Of a DNA stretch of 13,198 nucleotides, positions 1-6,326 are shown one piece after another (the first letter of the stretch is position 1; every line of letters starts with the position of its first letter). The translations under genes were made by a program, and so were the position numbers. The notes below the pieces were generated by a model. It worked only from the letters and a program-made list of their open reading frames with translations, searched no databases and had not been told where the DNA came from. Source of the DNA: Bacteroidota bacterium (GTDB taxonomy: Bacteria; Bacteroidota; Bacteroidia; Chitinophagales; UBA10324); the NCBI GenBank assembly GCA_003455275.1, contig DMRR01000223.1:1286-14483 (forward strand). The letters run 5' to 3'.

Positions 1-326
1 TAAAATTTTTAATCTTCCTCGAAGCGAATGTTGACTGCTCTGATATTAAAGATGCCATCTGGCGTTTTACAAACAACATTGACCCTCGCCGCGATAGTTT
101 TATTATAGAAGGAAAAGAAATCTCTCACATCGCATTTGACGGTACAAGAAAAACAAAAGAATATGATGGCTTCGAGCGCGACTGGCCCAACATTCTGGCG
201 ATGGATGAAAAAACAATTTCTCTCGTAGATGAGAAGTGGGAGAAATATCAATTGGGAAAATTTATTCCATCTCCGTCATTGAAATACCGCAGGCAATTGT
301 ATAAAGGAGGCGCAGTGGCTGAGTAG
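1..326 (+). CDS. UbiD-family decarboxylase, C-terminal fragment (likely menaquinone biosynthesis)
   Basis: An open frame enters from the left edge (first whole codon at 3) and ends at TAG 324-326, giving 107 residues. The stretch with NNIDPRRD, FDGTRKTKEYDGFERDWPN and a final FIPSPSLKYRR resembles the C-terminal part of UbiD-type prenylated-FMN decarboxylases as found in Bacteroidota. There they are usually annotated as menaquinone biosynthesis decarboxylases acting on a polyprenylated aromatic acid. The catalytic region lies outside the window, so substrate and activity cannot be judged. The frame is intact up to the edge. The next gene starts 71 bp downstream behind its own promoter-like box, and I see no clear terminator hairpin between them. 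The family assignment rests on remembered motifs, not on a search. Confidence 0.8.
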   Translation, partial: KFLIFLEANVDCSDIKDAIWRFTNNIDPRRDSFIIEGKEISHIAFDGTRKTKEYDGFERDWPNILAMDEKTISLVDEKWEKYQLGKFIPSPSLKYRRQLYKGGAVAE

Positions 327-382
327 AATGATCCTTAACTTTTACTTAACACAGTCACTAATATGCAGTTGAAAGCCTAAAT

Positions 383-390
383 TACTTTTG
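383..390 (+). promoter_or_regulatory. -7 promoter element of the response regulator gene
   Basis: TACTTTTG matches the Bacteroidota -7 consensus TAnnTTTG at every fixed position. I find no TTTG/TTG -33 element at the usual 17-23 bp upstream. Only 7 nt separate the box from the ATG at 398, so a transcript started here would have almost no 5' leader. Confidence 0.5.
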
Positions 391-397
391 CTCACGA

Positions 398-1078
398 ATG
401 GAGAAAAATAATTTCAAAATTCTTGTAGTGGATGATGAACCGGATATCGTTGAATTCATTGTTTACAATCTGAAGCGCGAAGGGTACGAAGTATCAAGCG
501 CACATGACGGACTCGAAGGAATTAAAGTAGCGGAAAAAGTAAAGCCGGATCTGATTGTTCTGGATATAATGATGCCGCGACTAGATGGCGTAGAAGTTTG
601 CGAGCATCTTCGCCGCAATCCTACATTCAAAAACACGCTCATTATTTTCCTCACAGCATTGGGCGACGAGCAATCTGAAATTAAGGGATTAAATGCTGGA
701 GCAGATGATTATATTGTTAAACCAATTAAACCCAAAATCCTTCTGACTCGTGTTAAAGCCCTTCTGCGCCGGTTATCTCCGGACGAGGTAAGTGGAAAAA
801 ACCAAATTGGTGATTTTATTATTGATACCGAGCAATACCTGGTTCACTATAAAAAGGATCATTATTCCCTGCCTAGAAAAGAATTCGAATTGCTTAATCT
901 TCTTATCTCAAAACCTGGAAAAGTTTTTCACAGAGATGAAATTCTGAACAAGGTATGGGGTACTGAAGTAATTGTTGGCGACAGAACAATTGATGTTCAT
1001 ATCCGCAAACTGCGCCAACGGTTTGGTGACGACCATATTTCTACAGTTAAAGGAATAGGTTACAAATTCGAAGCTTGA
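398..1078 (+). CDS. Two-component response regulator, OmpR/PhoB family
   Basis: A 226-residue DNA-binding response regulator of full family length. The receiver domain covers about residues 7-125: acidic pair D12-D13, phospho-acceptor D56 in VLDIMMP, T86, and K108-P109 in the IVKP motif, so all the phosphorylation residues are present. A winged-helix DNA-binding domain of the OmpR/PhoB type covers about residues 134-226, with the recognition-helix signature RTIDVHIRKLRQRFG and the final wing motif KGIGYKFE. The start at ATG 398 fits the family and lies just after a -7 box. A histidine kinase gene follows 66 bp downstream on the same strand and is the likely partner, an arrangement typical of PhoB/PhoR-like pairs. 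The signal and the target genes cannot be read from the sequence, so I give no gene symbol. Confidence 0.95.
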   Translation: MEKNNFKILVVDDEPDIVEFIVYNLKREGYEVSSAHDGLEGIKVAEKVKPDLIVLDIMMPRLDGVEVCEHLRRNPTFKNTLIIFLTALGDEQSEIKGLNAGADDYIVKPIKPKILLTRVKALLRRLSPDEVSGKNQIGDFIIDTEQYLVHYKKDHYSLPRKEFELLNLLISKPGKVFHRDEILNKVWGTEVIVGDRTIDVHIRKLRQRFGDDHISTVKGIGYKFEA

Positions 1079-1088
1079 AATTATTTGA

Positions 1089-1105
1089 CAACATTCTGAA
1101 TGTTG
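1089..1105. repeat. Inverted repeat between regulator and kinase genes
   Basis: CAACATT, a 3-base spacer and AATGTTG form a perfect 7-bp inverted repeat, starting 11 bp after the regulator's stop. There is no T-run after it, so it is not a terminator. It could be a regulator-binding site or a small RNA hairpin that sets kinase expression. An in-frame ATG at 1100 lies inside it, but the more likely kinase start is ATG 1145. Confidence 0.4.
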
Positions 1106-1131
1106 CCAAATCTGAAAACTAATTCTGAAGT

Positions 1132-1139
1132 CATATTTG
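1132..1139 (+). promoter_or_regulatory. Weak -7-like box before the histidine kinase
   Basis: CATATTTG differs from TAnnTTTG only at the first base and lies 5 nt before ATG 1145. It may give the kinase its own near-leaderless transcript besides read-through from the regulator gene. With a single mismatch and no -33 element, chance is quite possible. Confidence 0.25.
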
Positions 1140-1144
1140 TTGCA

Positions 1145-2173
1145 ATGAAAAATCCAAAGCCAACATTGCTTGCATTCATTTCTGCCATCGTAGTCGCTAT
1201 AGTTGCTTCTTTGCTCACATTTATTTTTTCATCCGAAGCAAAAATTTCAATACTCGTATTTCTCACTTCAATTATTTCAGGGTACTTCACATTCCTTTAT
1301 ATTCTTCAGAACTTTATTTACCGGAAAATTAAGCTGGTGTATAAATCCATTCACCAGTTAAAAGCCGGTAGCGATGAAATTTCATTGAAACAAAAGTTAA
1401 GTGACGACCCGCTTGAAATGGTAAATAAGGAAGTGCTCGAATGGGAAAATGAAAAACTGGGAGAGATTGAGCAACTAAAAAAATTGGAGATCTATCGCAA
1501 AGAGTTTGTAGCGAATGTGACCCATGAACTAAAAACTCCTCTCTTTAGCATTCAGGGATATATACATACGCTGCTTGACGGTGCATTGCATGATGAAGAA
1601 GTAAATAAAATGTTTTTAGAAAAGGCAGCACGCAATGTAGACCGCCTCACCAATCTGATTGCTGATCTTGAAGCAATAACGCAACTTGAATCCGGAAGCT
1701 ACACACTGGAAAAGGAAGTGTTCGATATTCACTCACTGGTGAAGGATGTGATTGAATCTTTGGAAATGAAAGCAGACAAACGAAGAATCAGTCTTGCATT
1801 TAAGAAAGGTTGCGATAAACCATTTTATGTTTTTGGCGATAAGGATAAAGTCCGGCAAGTGTTAATCAATCTGATTGATAACAGTATTAAGTATGGAAAA
1901 GAAAATGGGAATACAATCATTAGTTTTTATGATATGGATGAAAACATATTGACAGAAATTACCGATGATGGAAATGGAATTGAAGAACATCATTTAAATC
2001 GTTTGTTCGAAAGATTTTATCGCGCTGATAAAAGCCGTTCGAGAGAGATCGGAGGAACCGGTCTTGGTCTCTCAATTGTAAAACACATTATTGAAGCACA
2101 TGACAAAACAATTAATGTGCGCAGCAGAGTAGGAGTGGGTACCACATTCGGGTTTACGCTGGAAAAAAAGTAA
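1145..2173 (+). CDS. Sensor histidine kinase (membrane-bound)
   Basis: A 342-residue membrane histidine kinase. Two hydrophobic helices lie near residues 8-28 and 35-54, with only a very short extracytoplasmic loop between them. A charged linker without a recognisable PAS domain follows. The HisKA dimerisation domain carries the phospho-acceptor H127 in the H-box (NVTHELKTPL). The ATPase domain has the N-box (LINLIDNSIKYG, about 240-251), the G1 box DDGNGI (274-279), the F-box LFERFYR and the G2 box GGTGLGLS (303-310). I start at ATG 1145 because MKNPKPTLLAF leads directly into the first membrane helix. An earlier in-frame ATG at 1100 would add 15 residues and lies inside an inverted repeat. 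The gene follows the response regulator and is presumably its cognate kinase. With so little outside the membrane, it may sense the membrane itself or a partner protein. Confidence 0.92.
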   Translation: MKNPKPTLLAFISAIVVAIVASLLTFIFSSEAKISILVFLTSIISGYFTFLYILQNFIYRKIKLVYKSIHQLKAGSDEISLKQKLSDDPLEMVNKEVLEWENEKLGEIEQLKKLEIYRKEFVANVTHELKTPLFSIQGYIHTLLDGALHDEEVNKMFLEKAARNVDRLTNLIADLEAITQLESGSYTLEKEVFDIHSLVKDVIESLEMKADKRRISLAFKKGCDKPFYVFGDKDKVRQVLINLIDNSIKYGKENGNTIISFYDMDENILTEITDDGNGIEEHHLNRLFERFYRADKSRSREIGGTGLGLSIVKHIIEAHDKTINVRSRVGVGTTFGFTLEKK

Positions 2174-2221
2174 TTCTCAATTTATTATTAAACCTGAAGG
2201 CGGGATTTAAAATTTTTTGCC

Positions 2222-2244
2222 AACAACAAGCGTTGTTTTTTTTT
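2222..2244 (+). terminator. Rho-independent terminator after the histidine kinase
   Basis: AACAAC (2222-2227) pairs with GTTGTT (2232-2237) around the loop AAGC, followed by a run of T to 2244. It lies 48 nt after the kinase stop and ends the two-component operon before dnaX. Confidence 0.7.
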
Positions 2245-2340
2245 ATTTAATTTTTCAAATGAAAATATTCTTGAACCAAACTGCAGGACCATTTCGGCTT
2301 TGCTCTTGTCTTCACATTTCAATTGAAGTCTTCATTTTAG

Positions 2341-2366
2341 TTTGACCCGCCAGAATTTTATATTTG
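2341..2366 (+). promoter_or_regulatory. Promoter of dnaX (-7 element TATATTTG)
   Basis: TATATTTG at 2359-2366 is a perfect TAnnTTTG -7 element, 8 nt before the dnaX ATG at 2375. A TTTG at 2341-2344 could serve as the -33 element, but the 14-bp spacer is shorter than the usual 17-23. A TTG inside it (2342) is in frame with dnaX and would be a false early start. Confidence 0.5.
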
Positions 2367-2374
2367 ACCTGCTC

Positions 2375-4138
2375 ATGGAAAATTTCATTGTTTCTGCCAG
2401 AAAATATAGACCAGCAAGATTTGAAGATGTAATTGGTCAACCTCAAGTGACACAAACTTTAAAGAATGCCATCCGGAATAATCAGTTAGCGCAGGCATTT
2501 TTATTCTGTGGCCCTCGCGGCGTGGGCAAAACCACCTGCGCCAGAATTTTGGCAAAGGTCATTAACTGTGAAAACATAACAGCCGATATAGAAGCGTGCG
2601 ATGCGTGTGAATCATGCAAATCATTTAATCATAATGCCTCATTTAATGTTCATGAATTAGACGCGGCATCGAATAATAGCGTAGAAGATATACGCTCGCT
2701 TATCGATCAGATTAGGTTTGCACCACAAACCGGCCGAAAAAAAATATACATAATAGACGAGGTGCATATGTTGAGTAATGCAGCGTTCAATGCATTTCTT
2801 AAAACACTGGAGGAGCCGCCGCCTTATGCAATTTTTATTCTGGCAACCACTGAAAAACATAAAGTAATACCCACTATTCTTTCGCGTTGCCAGATTTTTG
2901 ATTTCAATAGAATAAAAACTGAAGATACTGCAAATTATCTTTTCAATATTGCCCGTAAAGAAAATATCAAGGCCGAAAAAGATGCACTTCACATTATCGC
3001 GCAGAAAGCCGACGGTGCATTGCGCGATGCACTCAGCATATTTGATCGTATCAGTATTTTCACTTCTGGAAATCTTACTTATCAGGCAGCGTTAAGCAAT
3101 CTTAATATTCTTGATTACGATTATTTCTTCCGGTTCATTGATTATTTTCTTCAGGAAAATATTTCAGACACACTCTTGACTTATGATGAAATTCTGAATA
3201 ACGGTTTTGAGGGTGAAAATTTTCTGAGTGGCCTCGGCTCACATCTCAGAAGTTTGCTGGTGAGTAAGGATAAAATAACCCTTCAGCTTCTCGAAACTTC
3301 TGAAAATTTAAGAAACCGTTATGGAGAGCAAGCATCCTTTACCACTGTATCATTTCTTTTGAATGCTTTGAGCATTGTTAATGAATCGGAAATTCAATAT
3401 CGCACAAGCAGAAATAAGCGATTATGTGTTGAGCTGGCATTAATGAAATTGTGCTTCCTCAGTAAAAGAATAAAACCCGTTACTGAATCTGCAGCTCAGA
3501 CCGATTCAAAAAAAAAAGATAATGCATTAAGCAACTCGCCCGTTCCAGTTGTGAACGATAACGCTAAAAAATACGGATCGGAGAAACCTATCTCAAAGCA
3601 AAGCCCGGAAAATCTTTCTAAGCAAAATTTGAATATGCCGGTTGGCGCTGCTTCATCATCTTCATTCAAGATGCCATCGCTAAGTGATCTAAAAAATAAG
3701 ATTGAATCAGAAAGAAAAACTGAAACAGATAATATTCACACAGAAAAAACCGAGGGAGAAGTACTGGATGAAACCAAATTGCAGTTTGCACTGAGTAATT
3801 ATTTGCAAAAACTTCAGGCAGAAAAAAAATTCCCTGTTCTTGAAATCCTAAAAATGTATCCGCCGGTTCTTCAGAACAACAGGACTGTTATAATCACAGT
3901 GGGTACACAAAGCCACTCCCAATTATTGAATGATGAACGAGATAACATGATCGCATTCCTCAAAAATAAATTGGAGAAAAAAAATATTGACCTGACTATA
4001 AATGTTGATTCAGAAAAAGCCAAAATTGAAAATAAGAAACGACCATATACGCCAACAGAAAAATTCGAATTCATGGCAAATAAAAATCCTATTCTGCGTG
4101 AATTGCGCGATGAATTAAAACTTGAAACTGATTTTTAA
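2375..4138 (+). CDS. dnaX: DNA polymerase III subunit gamma/tau (clamp loader ATPase)
   Basis: DnaX forms the ATPase core of the clamp loader that places the sliding clamp on DNA at the replication fork. The product has 587 residues. Visible motifs: N-terminal MENFIVSARKYRP, Walker A GPRGVGKTT (46-54, K52), zinc-binding cysteines C65, C75, C78 and C81, Walker B IIDEVHML (D128, E129), sensor 1 LATTE near 157-160, arginine finger SRC (R171) and sensor 2 GALRDAL (R217). The third domain ends near residue 375. A hydrophilic Ser/Lys-rich linker follows, then a tau-like C-terminal domain ending in the Bacteroidota-type tail YTPTEKFEFMANKNP...LRDELKLETDF. I chose ATG 2375 because family members start with this motif; a TTG at 2342 would add 11 residues overlapping the promoter box. 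An A10 run at 3508-3517 (codons S378-K381) lies just after the ATPase core and may cause slippage to a short gamma-like form. Confidence 0.96.
   Translation: MENFIVSARKYRPARFEDVIGQPQVTQTLKNAIRNNQLAQAFLFCGPRGVGKTTCARILAKVINCENITADIEACDACESCKSFNHNASFNVHELDAASNNSVEDIRSLIDQIRFAPQTGRKKIYIIDEVHMLSNAAFNAFLKTLEEPPPYAIFILATTEKHKVIPTILSRCQIFDFNRIKTEDTANYLFNIARKENIKAEKDALHIIAQKADGALRDALSIFDRISIFTSGNLTYQAALSNLNILDYDYFFRFIDYFLQENISDTLLTYDEILNNGFEGENFLSGLGSHLRSLLVSKDKITLQLLETSENLRNRYGEQASFTTVSFLLNALSIVNESEIQYRTSRNKRLCVELALMKLCFLSKRIKPVTESAAQTDSKKKDNALSNSPVPVVNDNAKKYGSEKPISKQSPENLSKQNLNMPVGAASSSSFKMPSLSDLKNKIESERKTETDNIHTEKTEGEVLDETKLQFALSNYLQKLQAEKKFPVLEILKMYPPVLQNNRTVIITVGTQSHSQLLNDERDNMIAFLKNKLEKKNIDLTINVDSEKAKIENKKRPYTPTEKFEFMANKNPILRELRDELKLETDF
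3508..3517 (+). other. A10 run in dnaX: candidate slippage site
   Basis: Ten consecutive A cover part of codon 378 and codons 379-381 (S-K-K-K), followed by GAT. One extra A, or a ribosomal -1 shift, gives AGA then TAA, so the product ends after residue 382. Loss of one A gives AAG ATA ATG CAT then TAA. Both outcomes cut the protein immediately after the ATPase core. A weak hairpin CGTTC/GAACG at 3541-3557 lies 23 nt downstream, too far for standard ribosomal frameshift stimulation, so transcriptional slippage is the better model. Runs of 8-9 A or T occur elsewhere in this window. Confidence 0.45.
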
Positions 4139-4228
4139 TATTTTTTATTTATCTGAGTTTTAATTGCAACCAATAAGAATCAATAGCACTCTACATTCAT
4201 TATTCATAAAACAAATACACAATCAAAA

Positions 4229-4654
4229 ATGAAAAGGAAAATTTTTTCAATCGCTGTTTCTGCTTTCGTGCTTGCTTTAATCATTTCATCATGCACTTCA
4301 CCTAATAAGGTTTTGGTTAAGAAGGATGGTAACTGGACTGCTATCACTACTACCAAAACAACCGCAGGTGGTGTGTCCGTTACTACAGTTGATACAAGCA
4401 CAATGAATTTTAAAGACGATGGAACCGGAACGATTGCTTCTGGCGGGCTTACCTTAAATTTCAATTGGACTTGGGATAAGAAGGATAAGAAAATAGAATT
4501 CACAATCACAATTGCAGGTGTTCCATACATAAAGGATTACACGGTGACAGAGAAAAAAGCAAAATCAGAAAAATGGTCTTATAGTAAAACCGAAACTACC
4601 AGCGGTGTAACTACAGTTACTGACGAGCAGGTTAGTTTAACAAGAATGGACTGA
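4229..4654 (+). CDS. Small lipoprotein, lipocalin-like (function unknown)
   Basis: A 141-residue product with a lipoprotein signal peptide: MKRK, a hydrophobic stretch and the lipobox I19-S20-S21-C22, so mature lipoprotein starts at C22. The mature part is rich in Thr, Lys and Gly and alternates polar and hydrophobic residues (for example MNFKDDGTGTI, LNFNWTWDKKDKKIEFTI and EKWSYSKT), which fits an all-beta lipocalin-like fold seen in small Bacteroidota lipoproteins. I see no catalytic motif. It lies 90 bp after dnaX with no clear promoter consensus; the start is supported by the signal peptide and an A-rich run right before the ATG. A strong terminator follows the stop. A single-gene unit at the cell envelope is likely; ligand and role are unknown. 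Confidence 0.85.
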   Translation: MKRKIFSIAVSAFVLALIISSCTSPNKVLVKKDGNWTAITTTKTTAGGVSVTTVDTSTMNFKDDGTGTIASGGLTLNFNWTWDKKDKKIEFTITIAGVPYIKDYTVTEKKAKSEKWSYSKTETTSGVTTVTDEQVSLTRMD

Positions 4655-4671
4655 TAAGTCTTAGTCTATTT

Positions 4672-4706
4672 AAAGCCATTCATTAAAAAAAATGAATGGC
4701 TTTTTT
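4672..4706 (+). terminator. Strong Rho-independent terminator between convergent genes
   Basis: A perfect 13-bp stem, AAAGCCATTCATT (4672-4684) with AATGAATGGCTTT (4691-4703), closes an A6 loop and is followed by a T-run. It lies 17 nt after the lipoprotein stop. The minus-strand nuclease gene ends at 4705 inside the T-run. The opposite strand lacks a long T-run, so termination there would be weaker. Confidence 0.85.
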
Positions 4707-5160
4707 ATTTCCCGTCGATTGCTGGAAGTTCTTGAAGAAAAATATATTCTTCTGTTTCGAAATTGATCTTGCATATCAGTGTCTCGTTTCCATTTGATAC
4801 AACTATAAATGGCGCTTTTAATTTTAAGTTATATCTCGAAACCTGATCGAGCACAGCTTGTGTAACTTTTATTGCCGGAGCTTTACACTCAATCAGTAAA
4901 AATGGTTTTGCGTTTTTATCAAAAACGATCAAATCGGTTCGCTTGTTCAATTCAAAAACTTTTAGACCGGTTTCAATCGAAATCAATCCTTTGGGATAGT
5001 GTTTATCAAAAACAAGATGGTGAAGAATATTTTGCCTCACAAATTCTTCCGGTGTAAGGGCAACAAATTTTTTTCGGATAATGTCAAAAATTTTTTCCTC
5101 TTCTTTTTCTTTTCTGAACCGGAAATCATAATTCCTGAATTGAATCTGCAAACTTTTCAT
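4705..5160 (-). CDS. Orphan HsdR-N-like protein (PD-(D/E)xK nuclease fold)
   Basis: A 151-residue protein resembling the stand-alone N-terminal nuclease domain of type I restriction subunit HsdR (the HSDR_N_2 type). Core motifs are visible: R75-T-D76 on one strand, E91-C-K93 on the next (the D...ExK metal-binding core), and Q106-xxx-Y110, the QxxxY motif known from HsdR and RecB-like nucleases. There is no helicase part, and no methylase or specificity gene is present here, so this is not a restriction system in itself. The ATG at 5158-5160 lies 26 bp after the trmD stop, so the two genes are probably cotranscribed. Such orphan domains are common in Bacteroidota and uncharacterised; roles in DNA repair or replication fork processing are guesses. 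The active-site residues look intact. Confidence 0.85.
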   Translation of the reverse strand: MKSLQIQFRNYDFRFRKEKEEEKIFDIIRKKFVALTPEEFVRQNILHHLVFDKHYPKGLISIETGLKVFELNKRTDLIVFDKNAKPFLLIECKAPAIKVTQAVLDQVSRYNLKLKAPFIVVSNGNETLICKINFETEEYIFLQELPAIDGK

Positions 5161-5186
5161 TGAGATAGATTCTTTTCAATCCACAA

Positions 5187-5867
5187 CTAATCTTTCAAAA
5201 GATCAGGGCGCCTTTGTTTAGTTCTTTCCACAGCTTTCTCATGACGCCAATCATTTATTTTTTTTTCATGACCCGAAAGAAGAATGCCGGGCACCTGCCA
5301 GCCATTATAAACTTCGGGCCTTGTATAAACCGGAGGAGATAAAAGATTATCCTGAAATGAATCAGTAAGTGCAGATGTTTCATCATTCAATACTCCGGGA
5401 ACCAAGCGCACAATGGAATCAACTAAAACAGCCGCCGGCAATTCGCCACCACTTAAGACATAATCACCAATAGAAATTTCCCGCGTTATGAAATGTTCGC
5501 GCACCCGTTCATCTACGCCCTTGTAGTGTCCACACAGGACAGCAATATTTTTTTTAAGCGAAAGTTGATTGCAATGTTTTTGTTCAAGTTTTTCTCCATC
5601 AGGTGTCATGAAAATAATTTCATCCAATTGTCTTTGTTCCTGAATTTTTTGCAGGCAGCGGTGAATTGGTTCGATCATCATTACCATTCCTGCACTTCCT
5701 CCATACATGTAGTCATCTGTTTTCTGGTGCTTGTCAGTTGTAAAATCTCTGATGTTGTGGATTTCAATCTTCACTAATTTTTTTTTCTGTGCACGGCTCA
5801 GGATTGAATGACTGAACGGACTTTCAAGCAATTCCGGTAAAACGGTTAAAACATCAATGTGAAGCAT
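5187..5867 (-). CDS. trmD: tRNA (guanine-N1-)-methyltransferase
   Basis: TrmD methylates G37 at N1, next to the anticodon of some tRNAs, using S-adenosylmethionine; this keeps the ribosome in frame. The product has 226 residues, close to the usual size. The knotted SPOUT methyltransferase domain covers the first two thirds: [11 protein letters not shown] (51-61), [11 protein letters not shown] (112-122) and the cofactor-binding knot [14 protein letters not shown] (132-145). R154 and D169 match in position and context the catalytic R154 and D169 of E. coli TrmD. A flexible linker with SPPVYTRP (177-184) and a C-terminal helical domain ending in [10 protein letters not shown] follow. The start is ATG 5867. 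A -7-like box TTCTTTTG lies 4 nt upstream on the minus strand. Unlike the classic rpsP-rimM-trmD-rplS operon, it is followed by a nuclease-like gene. Confidence 0.97.
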   Translation of the reverse strand: MLHIDVLTVLPELLESPFSHSILSRAQKKKLVKIEIHNIRDFTTDKHQKTDDYMYGGSAGMVMMIEPIHRCLQKIQEQRQLDEIIFMTPDGEKLEQKHCNQLSLKKNIAVLCGHYKGVDERVREHFITREISIGDYVLSGGELPAAVLVDSIVRLVPGVLNDETSALTDSFQDNLLSPPVYTRPEVYNGWQVPGILLSGHEKKINDWRHEKAVERTKQRRPDLLKD

Positions 5868-5871
5868 CGTG

Positions 5872-5923
5872 CAAAAGAAACTTTTTCCTGAAAATAATTC
5901 CGGAGAATCAGTGACTTAATTTG
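5872..5923. promoter_or_regulatory. Divergent promoter region trmD / TPR gene
   Basis: The 61 bp between the two divergent starts hold TTCTTTTG on the minus strand (5879-5872, 4 nt before the trmD ATG) and TTAATTTG on the plus strand (5916-5923, 5 nt before the TPR gene's TTG). Each differs from TAnnTTTG at one base. No clear -33 elements are seen. Confidence 0.3.
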
Positions 5924-5928
5924 TCAGC

Positions 5929-6240
5929 TTGTCAAGAACAGAGATTTTAAAAAAACTAATTGAAGAGAATCCATCGGATGAATTCAGCCGATATGCACTG
6001 GCCCTGGAAATGACGAAAGAAAAAAATTATGAAGAGGCAGAAAAAAATTTTCGATATCTGACTGAACACTCTCCGGAATATGCGGCAAGCTATTATCAGT
6101 TTGGAAAATTGCTGGAAGAATTGAATCGCACCGATGAGGCAATTGATGTGTACAAAGCAGGCATGGAGATTGTCAAATACAAGAATCAAAAAACATTTAG
6201 TGAACTTCAAAGCGCTTTAAATAACCTTTCATTTGACTAA
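5929..6240 (+). CDS. Small TPR-repeat protein
   Basis: A 103-residue cytoplasmic protein made of tetratricopeptide-like helix pairs. Conserved pattern positions include YALALEMTKEKNYEEAEKNFRYLTE, then YAASYYQFGKLLEELNRTDEAIDVYKAGMEI (about residues 22-47 and 51-82), so roughly two repeats plus a capping helix. It has no signal peptide or membrane segment. The only good start is TTG 5929: a TAA lies in frame at 5917-5919, and the first downstream ATG would remove the first helix. The N-terminus SRTEILKKLIEENPSDEFSRY also looks like that of Bacteroidota family members as I recall them. TPRs bind other proteins; the partner here is unknown. The gene is divergent from trmD. Confidence 0.82.
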   Translation: MSRTEILKKLIEENPSDEFSRYALALEMTKEKNYEEAEKNFRYLTEHSPEYAASYYQFGKLLEELNRTDEAIDVYKAGMEIVKYKNQKTFSELQSALNNLSFD

Positions 6241-6277
6241 AAGAGACACACACATTTTTCTCTAACACATCAACCGA

Positions 6278-6307
6278 TTTGCAATTCACAATACTTTGCT
6301 TTCTTTG
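6278..6307 (+). promoter_or_regulatory. Possible promoter of the exported protein gene at 6327
   Basis: TTTG at 6278-6281 and TTTCTTTG at 6300-6307 (one mismatch to TAnnTTTG) are separated by 18 bp, within the Bacteroidota -33/-7 range. The ATG lies 19 nt further down. Confidence 0.35.
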
Positions 6308-6326
6308 AAAACAATTAATTCTAATT

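Noticed and set aside
9..251. Open frame of 80 codons on the minus strand
   Set aside because: It lies antisense to the UbiD-family fragment, whose protein shows family motifs; the antisense translation has no recognisable features.
2342..2374. TTG 2342 as dnaX start
   Set aside because: The added 11 residues overlap the -7 promoter box, and the family N-terminus MENFIVSARKYRP begins at ATG 2375.
2657..2992. Open frame of 111 codons on the minus strand inside dnaX
   Set aside because: It is antisense to the conserved ATPase core of dnaX; its Cys- and Phe-rich translation looks like a shadow frame.
4204..4530. Open frame of 108 codons on the minus strand
   Set aside because: It is antisense to the lipoprotein gene, which has a signal peptide and lipobox; the low-complexity Val-rich translation reflects the Thr-rich codons opposite.
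4705..5160. Remnant of a type I restriction-modification locus
   Set aside because: No hsdM, hsdS or helicase sequence is present, the protein is complete at family size for the orphan domain, and it sits in a housekeeping context.
6241..6268. Possible hairpin AGAGA/TCTCT after the TPR gene
   Set aside because: The 5-bp stem with a 12-base loop and no following T-run is too weak to call a terminator.
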